A DNA stretch of 51,121 bases from Rhodanobacteraceae bacterium (GCA_027019085.1 JALUXG010000034.1:1-51121), one strand, 5' to 3'. Counted from the stretch's first letter, positions 1 through 8,409 are shown. Translations and numbers: made by a program. Notes: generated from the letters alone by a model not told the origin.

Positions 1-45
1 CTCAATCAGTCGTTGCCACTCGTTCCGGCTACGTCGCTTGTTCAT
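1..45 (-). CDS. N-terminus of an IS66-type TnpA-like transposition protein (partial, runs off the window)
   Basis: The reverse strand reads MNKRRSRNEWQRLIE from an ATG at 43-45, preceded by an AGGAGC ribosome binding site, and then leaves the window. A basic start followed by an EW..LI motif resembles the small accessory proteins (TnpA, helix-turn-helix) that open IS66-family elements, and also some other insertion-sequence ORF1 proteins. Only 15 residues are visible, so the family is a guess. It lies directly downstream of the RHS tip gene, which would explain why that gene stands alone. Confidence 0.4.
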   Translation of the reverse strand, partial: MNKRRSRNEWQRLIE

Positions 46-123
46 GTCGTGCTCCTGTTGCTGAATGCAGGAGCAGGTTATGGCGCAGGAATCAGCTCGG
101 GAAGAACGGTCTGGTTTGAACGG

Positions 124-768
124 TTACCACGATGCAGCGCTTCCGCATACTTTAGAATTACCGCCACTCGACATAGTCACCGTATTAATCACGCCGTGAA
201 TGGGGGTGCTCGTGACAACTACTCGAACCGTGACACCGCTAGGAGCTTTAAGCTGACTTGAAGCTTGACTAATGCTTTGGGCGGACACCGAATTCGCTGT
301 TGGTCCGTTAATTTTTATAGGTATAATAAGTGTCTTATGCCCATTAGAGTCTGTAATCATTACAGCATCAAGCCCGTTAGGATCAATGTTGATCACCGGG
401 TTATCTTTTGTGTACGTGTATCGGCCGAATTTGAACAAATTTCCTGACTTCAGCGCGACAGGATCGACGCTCAAAAAGCGCCCAACCCCAGGGTCGTAGT
501 AGCGTGCCTGCATGTACACGAGCCCGGTATCTGGGTCATTCACGTGGCCCGTGTAGCCCGGTCCGGCCTGCGGAGTTCCGAGTTGTTGCTTGCCGTAGGG
601 GCGGTATGTGGCTGTGTAGGTTACGTTGCTTTGAGAATCCATCGTGGCCACGACAGTCCCTTGCGCGTTCGTCACGTAGTATGTGGTTTTTTCAGCGGCG
701 CATGCAGACACCGAGACGAATGCCAAGGCAATCGTCAGCCAGATAATTCCCCATTGCTTCATATTCAT
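124..768 (-). CDS. Orphan RHS-repeat core/tip protein with its own signal peptide
   Basis: Exported 214-residue protein. Residues 1-24 form a signal peptide (hydrophobic core, then ACAAE). Residues about 29-60 form a YD-repeat-like segment (YYVTNAQGTVVATMDS). Residues about 72-105 hold the conserved end of the RHS core, including DPDTGLVYMQARYYDPGVGR and FLSVDP. In full RHS/YD proteins this core closes a shell of more than 1000 residues, and the variable region after it is a toxin tip. Here the shell is missing and the tip (residues about 130-214) matches no toxin I know. The ORF is complete, with start and TAA stop. It may be a silent tip cassette or a remnant left by rearrangement beside the transposition gene. 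No immunity gene is recognisable next to it. Confidence 0.7.
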   Translation of the reverse strand: MNMKQWGIIWLTIALAFVSVSACAAEKTTYYVTNAQGTVVATMDSQSNVTYTATYRPYGKQQLGTPQAGPGYTGHVNDPDTGLVYMQARYYDPGVGRFLSVDPVALKSGNLFKFGRYTYTKDNPVINIDPNGLDAVMITDSNGHKTLIIPIKINGPTANSVSAQSISQASSQLKAPSGVTVRVVVTSTPIHGVINTVTMSSGGNSKVCGSAASW

Positions 769-1323
769 CTCATAACTCCCTGTACCGCTCCATCATGCCG
801 AACCGTGATGTACTCGCTCGGCAACTTCCATTCTTACGTGCGTTTCTAGCCCCCACGCACGGATTCGCCCGCATTGCGCAGGCTCAGCCAACATGGCACT
901 GCTCGACCGGCATGTCAACGACCGGAACAATACCCTAGCGATTCACCGCGAGAGCGTGTGCAGGAGCTTGTCCCGCGCCCCGGCCACTACCTCCCTACTG
1001 ACTGGGGTACCCGGTCCCTAAGAATGCCGCTCCCGCGTTCGTAGTCGTCCGCACACAGCCTGTGGGCCTAGTAGGGACGAAAGTAGGGAAATCCGGCAAT
1101 GCTCGGCTATGAATCCTTTAGATTCATGGCATTAAGGGATGAATAGACGAAGGGTGGAGGATCAGACCCGAAGGGTGGCGCACATGGACGTGCGCCAGTT
1201 CGTCGTCGGGTCAGGATGACCCGTCGACGAACCCCCGGAACCCGGAGCGAACCTGGAGGAGCAAAGCTCCGGAAGGCGCGGACGTTGGGGTGTCGTTCTC
1301 TTGGTTACTTCTCTTGGACAAGC
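769..1323. other. Non-coding stretch with short hairpins between the RHS gene and the IS4 element
   Basis: No convincing gene is present. The first 80 bases upstream of the RHS start should hold its promoter, but no clear -35/-10 pair is seen. A perfect 7-bp hairpin lies at 1110-1128 (ATGAATC/GATTCAT). From about 1141 the sequence becomes a chain of hairpins that belongs to the palindromic repeat described separately. Confidence 0.5.
1177..1228. repeat. Two adjacent hairpins at the head of a palindromic intergenic repeat
   Basis: The first hairpin spans 1177-1196 (GGCGCAC, 6-nt loop, GTGCGCC). The second spans 1202-1228 (GTCGTCGGGTCA and TGACCCGTCGAC arms, one mismatch, 3-nt loop). Together with the GTTACTTCTCTTG stem at 1304 they look like a dispersed non-coding repeat of the kind common between genes in Xanthomonadales. 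Multi-copy status cannot be seen in this window. Confidence 0.55.
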
Positions 1324-2644
1324 CAGTACTGTCCGGGGAAAGTTGGGCGTCAAAGATCTAACTTATTGATGTAGTGATCATTATCAGGCGTATGAGCCTG
1401 TCATCGATTCCAGCGCCAGTTGCGACAATCTGAGCAACATCTTCTGGAGTACGCTGCCATGCCCGCCGGTCGCTATGTGTTTGCCCAACTCATGCAGCAT
1501 CTGCCCATGCACACCTTCCGGCGTGTGGTCGCCCGATACGCGGGCGATCGCTACGTCAAACGCTTCAGCTGCCTGGATCAGTTCCTGTGCATGGCCTTTG
1601 CGCAGATCACCGGGCGCGAGAGTCTGCGCGATATCGAGATCTGCCTGCGTGCACATCAGGCCAAGCTGTATCACCTGGGCATTCGCGGACACATCGCGCG
1701 CAGTGCCTTGGCCGATGCCAATGAGCAGCGTGATTGGCGCATCTATGCCGAGTTCGCCAAGCGACTCATCGCCACGGCACGCTCCCTGTACGCAAACGAA
1801 CCCCTCGATATCGAGTTGGCACACACCACCTATGCGCTCGACTCGACGACCATCGAATTGTGTTTGTCGGTCTTTCCCTGGGCGCGTGCGATGCATGCCG
1901 GACGCGGTGGCATCAAGCTGCACACCCTGCTCGACATTCGTGGTGCTATCCCAACGGTGGTGCGCTTTTCCGAGTCGCGACAGCACGATGTACATATGCT
2001 CGATCACCTCGTGCCCGAGCCTGGCGCGATCTATCTGATGGATCGTGCCTATCTGGATTTCGAACGCCTCTATCGCTTGCACAGTGAGGGTGCGTTTTTC
2101 CTCATGCGGGCGAAGAAAAATCTGCGTGTGCGGCGTCGCTATTCCCACCCGGTGGATGATCGCACCCGTATCGGATGTGATCAGACGGTCGTGCTTGTCC
2201 GGGAAGTGGCGTACACGAAATACCCCTGTCCGCTGCGCCGTGTCCGGGTACGTGATCCAGACAGTGGACAGTCCATCGTTCTGCTGACCAACCATTTCGC
2301 GTTGCCCGCGACGACGATCAGCGCGCTGTATCGGCATCGCTGGCAGATCGAGATCTTCTTCAAATGGATCAAGCAGCACCTGCGCATCAAGGCATTTTTC
2401 GGTACCTCGCCCAACGCCGTGAAGACACAGGTGTGGATTGCCGTGGCGGTCTACGTGCTGGTTGCCATCGTGCGCAAGCGGCTTGGCGTGGATGCATCGC
2501 TATACGAGGTTCTACAGATTTTGAGTGTCACCGTATTCGAGCAAACCACGCTGGAATGCGCTCTGCAGCATCATGACCTACACAATTTAGTCGACGACCC
2601 AGCCAAGCAACTGATTTTGTTCGGCGATTAGCCGGACAGTACTG
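1324..2644. mobile_element. Complete IS4-family insertion sequence, 1321 bp
   Basis: The boundaries are set by perfect 13-bp terminal inverted repeats, CAGTACTGTCCGG at 1324-1336 and its complement CCGGACAGTACTG at 2632-2644, and by the 8-bp target duplications outside them. The element carries one intact transposase gene on the plus strand and about 130 bases of left-end sequence that presumably contains its promoter. The right end begins directly after the transposase stop codon. Intact ends and ORF suggest it could still be active. Confidence 0.88.
1459..2631 (+). CDS. IS4-family DDE transposase
   Basis: Catalyses cut-and-paste movement of the surrounding element. The 390-residue protein begins MPAGRYVFAQLMQHLP, followed by SCLDQFLCMAFAQITGRESL, a hallmark of this IS4 subgroup. 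The acidic triad is visible: first Asp in YALDSTTIEL (about residue 128), second Asp in AIYLMDRAYLDF (about 195), and Glu in the YRHRWQIEIFFKWIKQHL signature (about 305). I chose the ATG at 1459, which has GGAG upstream and matches the usual family N-terminus; an in-frame TTG at 1420 would add 13 residues. The last residues run into the right inverted repeat, as is usual. No frameshift is seen. Confidence 0.92.
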   Translation: MPAGRYVFAQLMQHLPMHTFRRVVARYAGDRYVKRFSCLDQFLCMAFAQITGRESLRDIEICLRAHQAKLYHLGIRGHIARSALADANEQRDWRIYAEFAKRLIATARSLYANEPLDIELAHTTYALDSTTIELCLSVFPWARAMHAGRGGIKLHTLLDIRGAIPTVVRFSESRQHDVHMLDHLVPEPGAIYLMDRAYLDFERLYRLHSEGAFFLMRAKKNLRVRRRYSHPVDDRTRIGCDQTVVLVREVAYTKYPCPLRRVRVRDPDSGQSIVLLTNHFALPATTISALYRHRWQIEIFFKWIKQHLRIKAFFGTSPNAVKTQVWIAVAVYVLVAIVRKRLGVDASLYEVLQILSVTVFEQTTLECALQHHDLHNLVDDPAKQLILFGD

Positions 2645-2804
2645 GGACAAGCAAGAGAAGTAACTCGGCCGGCTTGCCGGTCGAAACCGCTTTCAGGATG
2701 GTGACGCTGCGACTTCAGCCACGATCGTCGGGAGATCTTCAGGATGCGGGTGCTCCGCAGACGACAAATTCTTCGCTGAGCAATACGCCTAGCGAAGAAG
2801 TCGG

Positions 2805-3116
2805 TCAGCCGCGCTGACCCCAGACCCGATGCCGCAACACCAGGCCGGCGAACAGAACCAGCGAATACCCGCCGTAGGCGTACAGCACCGGCGCCACCAT
2901 CTGCCACACACCAATGGTTCCCTGATGTGGCAGGTTGACAGTGCTCAGGTAGCCGACATGCGCCAGAACGATGGCGACGATAGCAGCCAGCGCCACAATC
3001 ACCGTGTCGAAGCGACGACGGCCGCGCGGACGCGGCAGCGAGCGCGGGAAGCGCCAGTAGGCCCAGGCCAGGATCACCAGCCAGGGCGCCAGCAGCAAAA
3101 TGGCAAGACCGCCCAT
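2805..3116 (-). CDS. Small integral membrane protein of unknown function
   Basis: A 103-residue protein with three likely membrane helices: about residues 3-22 (GGLAILLLAPWLVILAWAYW), 37-57 and 70-94, with an Arg-rich cytoplasmic loop (RFPRSLPRPRGRRR) after the first. The family is not recognised. It starts 2 bases after the trpS stop codon (TGA-CG-ATG) and is almost certainly translated from the trpS message. The downstream side, towards 2650, carries no clear terminator. Confidence 0.7.
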   Translation of the reverse strand: MGGLAILLLAPWLVILAWAYWRFPRSLPRPRGRRRFDTVIVALAAIVAIVLAHVGYLSTVNLPHQGTIGVWQMVAPVLYAYGGYSLVLFAGLVLRHRVWGQRG

Positions 3117-3118
3117 CG

Positions 3119-4468
3119 TCAGCCCTCCTTCTCGGCAGCCAGCGCGGCCAGACTGGCGCGAATGCGCTCGGCCTGCGCGCCGGCATCGACGCCGGACGGC
3201 GTCAGGGCCACGGTGGCGCCAGCGACCTGCACCGCAAGGACCTCGCCCTCGGGCACGATCTCGATGGCGTCAGCGGCGGCCAGCAAGTCGCGGATCGCCT
3301 CGCCGGACGTCCTGGGATCGTCGAAACCGCGCGACAGTGCCAGTTCTTCGCCATCCGCGGACAGCAGACGAAAACGGAAGCTGCCGTCCTTCTCGCGAAA
3401 GCTGACAAAGCGCGCCTGCCTGGCGGCCTTCTTGCGACCCTTCTTCCTGCCGCCGGCCGACCTGGCCTTGCCGTGACCCAGGCCCACCGCATCACGCAGC
3501 TGCGCCAGCAGCGGCGTGGCGATCCTGCGCGCACGCGCAGCGCCGGCCATCAGGATGGCCTCGACCTCGTCAGGGTGCGCCATCAGGTGCGCGTAGCGAT
3601 CGCGCATCGGCGCCAGTTCACTGTCGATGCGCTCGAACAGTCGCTGCTTGGCTTCGCCCCAGCCCAGGCCGCCCTCCAGCTCGTCGCGGAAGGCTGCGGT
3701 TTCTTCAGGAGCGGCGAAGGCGCGGAATATCGTGAACAACGACGAGGCATCGGGGTCCTTGGGCTCGCCCGGCTCACGCGAGTCGGTGACGATACGCATG
3801 ATCGCGGCGCGCGTGGCCCTGGCTCCACCCTCGAACAGCGGAATGGTGTTGTCGTAGCTCTTGGACATCTTGCGTCCATCCAGGCCTGGCAGGGTGGCCA
3901 CCTGCTCCTCGACCGCGGCCTCGGGCAGCACGAAGAAATCGCTGCCGTAGATGTGATTGAAGCGCTGCGCGATGTCGCGCGCCATCTCGATGTGCTGCAC
4001 CTGGTCGCGCCCGACCGGCACCTTGTGCGCGTTGAAGGCCAGGATGTCGGCGGCCATCAGCACCGGGTACATGTACAGGCCCGCGGTGACGCCCGCGTCC
4101 GGGTCTTCACCGGCCGTGGCATTGGCATCCACCGCCGCCTTGTAGGCATGCGCGCGATTGAGCAGACCCTTGGCAGTGACGCAGGTCAGCAGCCAGGTCA
4201 GTTCGGGAATCTCGGGGATGTCGGACTGGCGGTAGATGGTCGCCTTGTCCGGGTCCAGGCCCGCCGCCAGCCAGGTCGCGGCGATGGCCAGTCGCGAATG
4301 CTGCACGCGTGCCGGATCGTCACACTTGATCAGCGCGTGGTAGTCGGCCATGAAATAGAACGCATCCACGCCCCCGCGACGGCTCGCGGCCAGCGCCGGA
4401 CGGATCGCGCCGACGTAGTTGCCCAGATGCGGTATGCCGCTGGTGGTGATGCCGGTCAGGACTCGCAT
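3119..4468 (-). CDS. trpS: Tryptophan-tRNA ligase with a C-terminal YegP-like (DUF1508) extension
   Basis: Charges tRNA-Trp in the cytoplasm. The class I signature is PHLGN (residues 13-17, HIGH equivalent) and the second is KMSKS (200-204). The catalytic body is complete by about residue 330. It is followed by a Lys/Arg/Gly-rich linker (331-352, GRKKGRKKAARQ) and a roughly 50-residue domain beginning RFVSFREKDGSFRFRLLSAD, which has the look of YegP/DUF1508 repeats. At about 449 residues it is well over the usual ~335. I start at the ATG giving MRVLTGITTSG, the conserved beginning of the family; an in-frame ATG at 4510 would add 14 residues, and neither has a good ribosome site. The small membrane protein gene follows at 2 bases. 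Confidence 0.9.
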   Translation of the reverse strand: MRVLTGITTSGIPHLGNYVGAIRPALAASRRGGVDAFYFMADYHALIKCDDPARVQHSRLAIAATWLAAGLDPDKATIYRQSDIPEIPELTWLLTCVTAKGLLNRAHAYKAAVDANATAGEDPDAGVTAGLYMYPVLMAADILAFNAHKVPVGRDQVQHIEMARDIAQRFNHIYGSDFFVLPEAAVEEQVATLPGLDGRKMSKSYDNTIPLFEGGARATRAAIMRIVTDSREPGEPKDPDASSLFTIFRAFAAPEETAAFRDELEGGLGWGEAKQRLFERIDSELAPMRDRYAHLMAHPDEVEAILMAGAARARRIATPLLAQLRDAVGLGHGKARSAGGRKKGRKKAARQARFVSFREKDGSFRFRLLSADGEELALSRGFDDPRTSGEAIRDLLAAADAIEIVPEGEVLAVQVAGATVALTPSGVDAGAQAERIRASLAALAAEKEG

Positions 4469-4553
4469 GTCGTTGAGATAAGCCGTTGCCGTGGTCGAGT
4501 GTACTGGCATCGGCGCACCCGTACCGCAGGTACGCCGTGAGCCGCAGTCCGGG

Positions 4554-5474
4554 TCAGTTGCGCATCAGCGTGGATTTGCCGAACAGGCTCTCGATCAGGT
4601 CCACCGCCACCCCGGCGGTGCGGTTGTGGTCGTCGAAGGCGGGGTTCAGTTCGACCACGTCCAGCGAGCGCATGCGCCCGGTATCGGCGATCATTTCCAT
4701 GCACAGCTGCGCCTCGCGGTAATTGGGGCCGCCCTGCACCGTGGTGCCCACGCCCGGCGCGATCGACGGATCGAGAAAATCCACGTCGAAGCTGACATGC
4801 AGGTGGGTGTTCTCGTCCAGGTCGTCCAGAGCCGCCTCCATGGCGCGGCGCATGCCGTGCTCGTCGATGTAGCGCATGTCGTAGATTTCCAGCCCGACCT
4901 CGTGCACGAGTTTCCGTTCGCCCTCGTCCACCGAGCGGATGCCGATCTGGCGCACCGTCGCCGGATCGATCGCCGGCTTGCTGCCTCCCAGTCCGGTCAG
5001 CGCCGCAGGACCGTGACCGCACAGGCAGGCCACCGGCATGCCGTGGATGTTGCCCGACGGGGTCAGTGTGCTGGTGTTGAAGTCGGCATGCGCGTCCAGC
5101 CACAGGATGCGCAGTTTCCTGCCCTGCTCGCGGCAATGGCGTGCAACGGCGGTGATCGAGCCGATGGCCAGGCAGTGGTCGCCGCCCATCATGATCGGCA
5201 TGCGCCCCAGCGCCAGCTCGGCGTGTACTGCATCCATGGTGGCGCGATTCCAGTCCACCACGCCATCCAGATGACGGTAACCGTCATGCGGCGGCTGCCA
5301 GGGATTGGTGGGACCGGACAGGTTGCCGCGATCGACCACGTCGAGCCCGCGTGCGCGCAGTCTGGCATCGATGTCGGCCACGCGCAGGGCGTCCGGACCC
5401 ATCAGGGCACCGCGATGTCCGGCGCCGATGTCGGTGGGCACCCCGATCAGGGACAAGGGAGGGAAACGCTGCAT
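4554..5474 (-). CDS. rocF: Arginase (ureohydrolase family)
   Basis: Hydrolyses L-arginine to ornithine and urea, using a two-manganese centre. The metal ligands are in their expected places: His100 in GGDHCLAIGS, Asp127/His129/Asp131 in WLDAHADFN, and Asp230/Asp232 in SFDVDFLDP. The N-terminus SLIGVPTDIGAGHRGALMGPDALR is the arginase type rather than agmatinase, as is the length of 306 residues. It stands alone on the minus strand, about 85 bases downstream of the tRNA-Thr gene and 85 bases upstream of trpS; no terminator is obvious on either side. Confidence 0.92.
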   Translation of the reverse strand: MQRFPPLSLIGVPTDIGAGHRGALMGPDALRVADIDARLRARGLDVVDRGNLSGPTNPWQPPHDGYRHLDGVVDWNRATMDAVHAELALGRMPIMMGGDHCLAIGSITAVARHCREQGRKLRILWLDAHADFNTSTLTPSGNIHGMPVACLCGHGPAALTGLGGSKPAIDPATVRQIGIRSVDEGERKLVHEVGLEIYDMRYIDEHGMRRAMEAALDDLDENTHLHVSFDVDFLDPSIAPGVGTTVQGGPNYREAQLCMEMIADTGRMRSLDVVELNPAFDDHNRTAGVAVDLIESLFGKSTLMRN

Positions 5475-5558
5475 GTGCTACCTCGCTGTCACCAACGGCC
5501 GGGTCGGATGGGGGATACCGGAACCGATCGGGCCCGCAGGCAACGCATTCGTGATGTG

Positions 5559-5634
5559 TGGTGCCGGCACTCCGACTCGAACGGAGGACCTACCGCTTAC
5601 AAGGCGGTTGCTCTACCAACTGAGCTATGCCGGC
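5559..5634 (-). tRNA. tRNA-Thr, anticodon TGT
   Basis: A full cloverleaf of 76 nt including an encoded CCA tail at 5559-5561. The acceptor stem is GCCGGCA/TGCCGGC; the D arm contains AGCTCAGTTGGTAGAGC. The anticodon stem ACCGC/GCGGT encloses the loop CTTGTAA, giving anticodon TGT (reads ACA and, by wobble, other Thr codons). The T loop contains TTCGAGT. It lies between the SPOR gene and arginase on the same strand and may be processed from a longer transcript. Confidence 0.97.
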
Positions 5635-5668
5635 TCGGCTCGCCATTCTATCAGGCAGCGACGCGCGG

Positions 5669-6328
5669 TCAGAAACAATCCACGGGCACAGCCTTGATGT
5701 CGCCCTGCCTGGCATAGGCATGCCAGTCGAAACCCGGCGCCCTGGGCAGGGCGATGTCGACCCAGTATTGTGGCAGGGTCTCGGTGCGTTCGCGCAATTG
5801 CGCGGGAAATCCCAGGTCGGTCAGTTGCTTGACCCGCCGCTGTGCATTGGCCGGATCGTGGAACAGGCCGAGCGAAATGGTGTTCTGGCGATCTCCCGCC
5901 GTCACCACGTAGTAGTCGCTCACGCCCTTGTCGGAAAGCTTGCGCGCCATGGCCAGTGCCTGGTCGCGCGAGGCCAGCGGTGGCAGGTAGACCCACCAGC
6001 CGGTGGACTGGGTGGTCTGCTCCTGCTGGAACTGGATGTCGGCCACATGCGGTGTCAGGGCGCGCATCGCATCACGCATGTCCGACTGGGTGTCGAACGG
6101 ACCCAGGCGCAGGCACTTGCCGTCGCCCTGGATGTCCCGTGCCGCGGATCCGGCGGGGGCCGGGGCGGGCGTACCGGATGGGGACTGTTCGGACAGCAGC
6201 CTGAGCTCGGGAACGCCGGGGTCGGTGGCTGGCGGAAAGACCTGTGTCGTTGCGGGTCCGAACACCAGCCAGGCGCCCACGCCAAGGTTGAGTGTCAGCA
6301 GCAGCAGGAAAAGCAGGCGTACGAACAT
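5669..6328 (-). CDS. SPOR-domain protein, probably inner-membrane anchored
   Basis: A 219-residue protein with an N-terminal membrane segment (MFVRLLFLLLLTLNLGVGAW), a Pro/Ala-rich periplasmic linker (about 40-65), then an alpha/beta module with conserved aromatic and Gly positions (CLRLGPFDTQSDM; WWVYLPPL; YYVVTAGDRQNTISLGLF; FPAQLRERTE). SPOR domains bind denuded peptidoglycan glycan strands at division sites, so a cell-envelope role is likely. I use the ATG preceded by GGGAG rather than the TTG one codon earlier. It follows coaX by about 40 bases and is probably co-transcribed with birA-coaX. Confidence 0.82.
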   Translation of the reverse strand: MFVRLLFLLLLTLNLGVGAWLVFGPATTQVFPPATDPGVPELRLLSEQSPSGTPAPAPAGSAARDIQGDGKCLRLGPFDTQSDMRDAMRALTPHVADIQFQQEQTTQSTGWWVYLPPLASRDQALAMARKLSDKGVSDYYVVTAGDRQNTISLGLFHDPANAQRRVKQLTDLGFPAQLRERTETLPQYWVDIALPRAPGFDWHAYARQGDIKAVPVDCF

Positions 6329-6369
6329 CAAGACTCCCGCGGTTCTTCCACGTATTGTAGCGACACCCG

Positions 6370-7119
6370 TCAGCCCCCGGGGTGCTCACGGTCCCAGACG
6401 GCAAGTCCATGCAGCACCAGGTCCGGCCGCACCTCGTTCGGCATGGCAAGACGCCCAGCCAGCGGGACGGCATCCCCCCCGCACAGCACCACACGGCAAT
6501 GCGTGCCCAGACGCTGCAGCATCCGTGCGTGAAAATGCCCGACCAGACCCAGCGCCGCGCTCCAGCAGCCGGAAACGATTGCATCCTCGGTGTCGTCGGC
6601 GGCGTCCACCCATGCCGCATCACCGGTCTCGGGCAAGCCTGCGGTGGCCCGATGCAGGGACTGCTGCATCAGGCGCGGACCCGGGGCGATCAGTCCTCCC
6701 AGGTGCCTGCCTTCGGCATCCAGTGCATCCAGCGTCAACGCGGTCCCGACGCTGGTCACCACGCATGGCGCAAGACCGGCGTCGCGTGAGGCAACCATGG
6801 CCAGAAAGCGGTCGACCCCCAGTCGCTGCGGTTGCGGATAGGCATTGCGCACCCCGCAAGCCTGTGCCGGTGATCGCAACCACAGCGGCTCACCCAGGCC
6901 ATGGGCCTGCAACGCCCGGCTCACGCGTTGCTCGCGTTGCGTACCGGCCACCGAGGCGGCCAGGATGCGCCTGGATGCACGCGCCGCGGACAGCCAGTCC
7001 GGGGACAGACCCTCTGTCTCGATGCTCTCCCAGGATTGCGCATGTGCCTGCCCCGGCATGCCCGCTTGCGCACATGCCCATTTCAGCCGCGTGTTGCCGA
7101 GATCGAGCAGCAGGCTCAT
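6370..7119 (-). CDS. coaX: Type III pantothenate kinase
   Basis: Phosphorylates pantothenate in the first committed step of coenzyme A synthesis. The ASKHA-fold motifs are present: DLGNTRLKW (residues 6-14, phosphate 1), GVDRFLAMVASRD in the middle (pantothenate/nucleotide region) and VVTSVGTALTLDALD followed by GGLIAPGPRLM. Length is 249 residues, normal for the family. The start ATG overlaps the birA stop (ATGA, 7116-7119), so the two are translationally coupled; longer in-frame starts would lie inside birA. CoaX next to BirA is a common bacterial arrangement. Confidence 0.92.
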   Translation of the reverse strand: MSLLLDLGNTRLKWACAQAGMPGQAHAQSWESIETEGLSPDWLSAARASRRILAASVAGTQREQRVSRALQAHGLGEPLWLRSPAQACGVRNAYPQPQRLGVDRFLAMVASRDAGLAPCVVTSVGTALTLDALDAEGRHLGGLIAPGPRLMQQSLHRATAGLPETGDAAWVDAADDTEDAIVSGCWSAALGLVGHFHARMLQRLGTHCRVVLCGGDAVPLAGRLAMPNEVRPDLVLHGLAVWDREHPGG

Positions 7120-8117
7120 GCGGAACGCACCGAAACTTCGGCACTGTCCACGCGCAAGTGCTGTCCGTCGCGACGCAGACACAGGGCGCCGTGGGCATCC
7201 ACGCCATCACCGATGGCCTCGTAGCTTTCCTGCCGGGTACTGACACGCACGTGCCGCCCGCGCAGGATGTCCAGGCGCGCGTAATCGGCGGCAAAAGCCG
7301 CAAAACCCTCGGTATCGAAGCGAGCCAACCCTTCCCGCAGATGATCGGCCAGGTTGGCCACGATGCGGTTGCGTCCGGGCACGGGGTCCGCCAGATCGCC
7401 CAGGTCGGCGACCGGCTGGCCGGCCTGTTCGCGCAGGGCCAGCGGCAGACGCAGATTCAGACCGATGCCGATGACCGCCGTGCTCGGCCCCTGGTATTCG
7501 CCGCTCAGCTCGACCAGGACGCCCGCCAGTTTGGCGCCCGTGTCCGTCACCAGCACGTCGTTGGGCCATTTCAGGCCCAGCCCGCGGATGCCCAGTTCGT
7601 GCAGCGAGGCAACCAGGACCACGCCCACGGCAAGCGACAGCCCGGAAAGGCCGGCAAAGCCGCGATCAAAGCGTTTCATGCACGACAGGTACACGTTCAG
7701 CCCTGGCGGGGATATCCAGCGCCGCCCGCGCCGTCCGCGACCTGCCTGCTGCACCTCGGCCAGCACGATGGCGCCATCGGCCAGATCCCCGGCACGACGC
7801 CGGCATTCGCTGGATGTCGAATCCAGCGACCAGTGCACCTCAAGTGGCACGTTTGACGAGCGGCACAGCGCGCGTATGCGCCCGGCATCGAGCAGTTCGA
7901 CCGGCCACGGCAGACAGTAGCCCCGGCCGCGACGGGCGGCGACGGGCAGACCCTGGGCGCGCAGTTGCTCGACCTGCTTCCAGACCGCGGCGCGGCTCAG
8001 GCCCAATTGCGTGGCAAGTTCCGCACCGGCAACCGGCCTGCCCTTGCCCAGCAGGGCAAGCAAGTCGCGCGCATGCGCGCCGCGCGCCGGCGGCACATTG
8101 GGTCCGGGATGGCTCAT
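7116..8117 (-). CDS. birA: Bifunctional biotin-protein ligase / biotin operon repressor
   Basis: Attaches biotin to carrier proteins such as acetyl-CoA carboxylase. A winged-helix region (about residues 18-75, LATQLGLSRAAVWKQVEQLR) suggests it also acts as a biotin-responsive repressor. The ligase core has the adenylate-binding loop GRGRRGRRW and the KWPNDVLV motif, followed by AGVLVELSG and IGIGLNL. The SH3-like C-terminal domain (RGRHVRVSTRQES) is present. I prefer the ATG at 8117 (MSHPGPN); an in-frame start at 8174 would add 19 unconserved residues. The stop overlaps the coaX start. Confidence 0.92.
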   Translation of the reverse strand: MSHPGPNVPPARGAHARDLLALLGKGRPVAGAELATQLGLSRAAVWKQVEQLRAQGLPVAARRGRGYCLPWPVELLDAGRIRALCRSSNVPLEVHWSLDSTSSECRRRAGDLADGAIVLAEVQQAGRGRRGRRWISPPGLNVYLSCMKRFDRGFAGLSGLSLAVGVVLVASLHELGIRGLGLKWPNDVLVTDTGAKLAGVLVELSGEYQGPSTAVIGIGLNLRLPLALREQAGQPVADLGDLADPVPGRNRIVANLADHLREGLARFDTEGFAAFAADYARLDILRGRHVRVSTRQESYEAIGDGVDAHGALCLRRDGQHLRVDSAEVSVRSA

Positions 8118-8409
8118 GGCAGGCATTCTACGGCAGCCAGGGATCCTGACGACCGTGCCGGATGACAAGAACATCGATCATGTGGACATTCGCCACCCAG
8201 GGCCGCCAGAGTCCACGTCAGCGCTGCGCCGTCATGGCGGTTCGCGGCAAACCTCCAGACATGCACAAGGCCAACAGGCGCTTTATCGCGCCATCATCAG
8301 AAGAATGGGGCCGGTATCGACACGGCCAGGCAGAAGTGCTCCGTACTGGCAACGACGTCCGCATTCTGCGAAGATCGGGGTCTGGTCCGGATTCCTGGAG
8401 CAAGACCAG

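Larger units (their letters stand above)
1316..2652. repeat. Target-site duplication GGACAAGC flanking the IS4 element
   Basis: The same 8 bases occur at 1316-1323 and 2645-2652, immediately outside the 13-bp inverted repeats. An 8-bp duplication is a reasonable size for IS4-type transposition. Both copies are still perfect, which points to a recent insertion. Confidence 0.8.
1304..2664. repeat. 13-bp stem of a palindromic repeat, split by an insertion sequence
   Basis: GTTACTTCTCTTG at 1304-1316 is the exact reverse complement of CAAGAGAAGTAAC at 2652-2664. With the IS and one copy of the 8-bp target duplication removed, the two arms sit either side of a 6-base loop (GACAAG), giving a strong hairpin. 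The IS therefore landed in or at the edge of this loop. Confidence 0.8.

Noticed and set aside
6003-7856. A long plus-strand open frame (about 617 codons)
   Set aside because: It is antisense to SPOR, coaX and birA, and its translation is Arg/Pro/His-rich without any family pattern.
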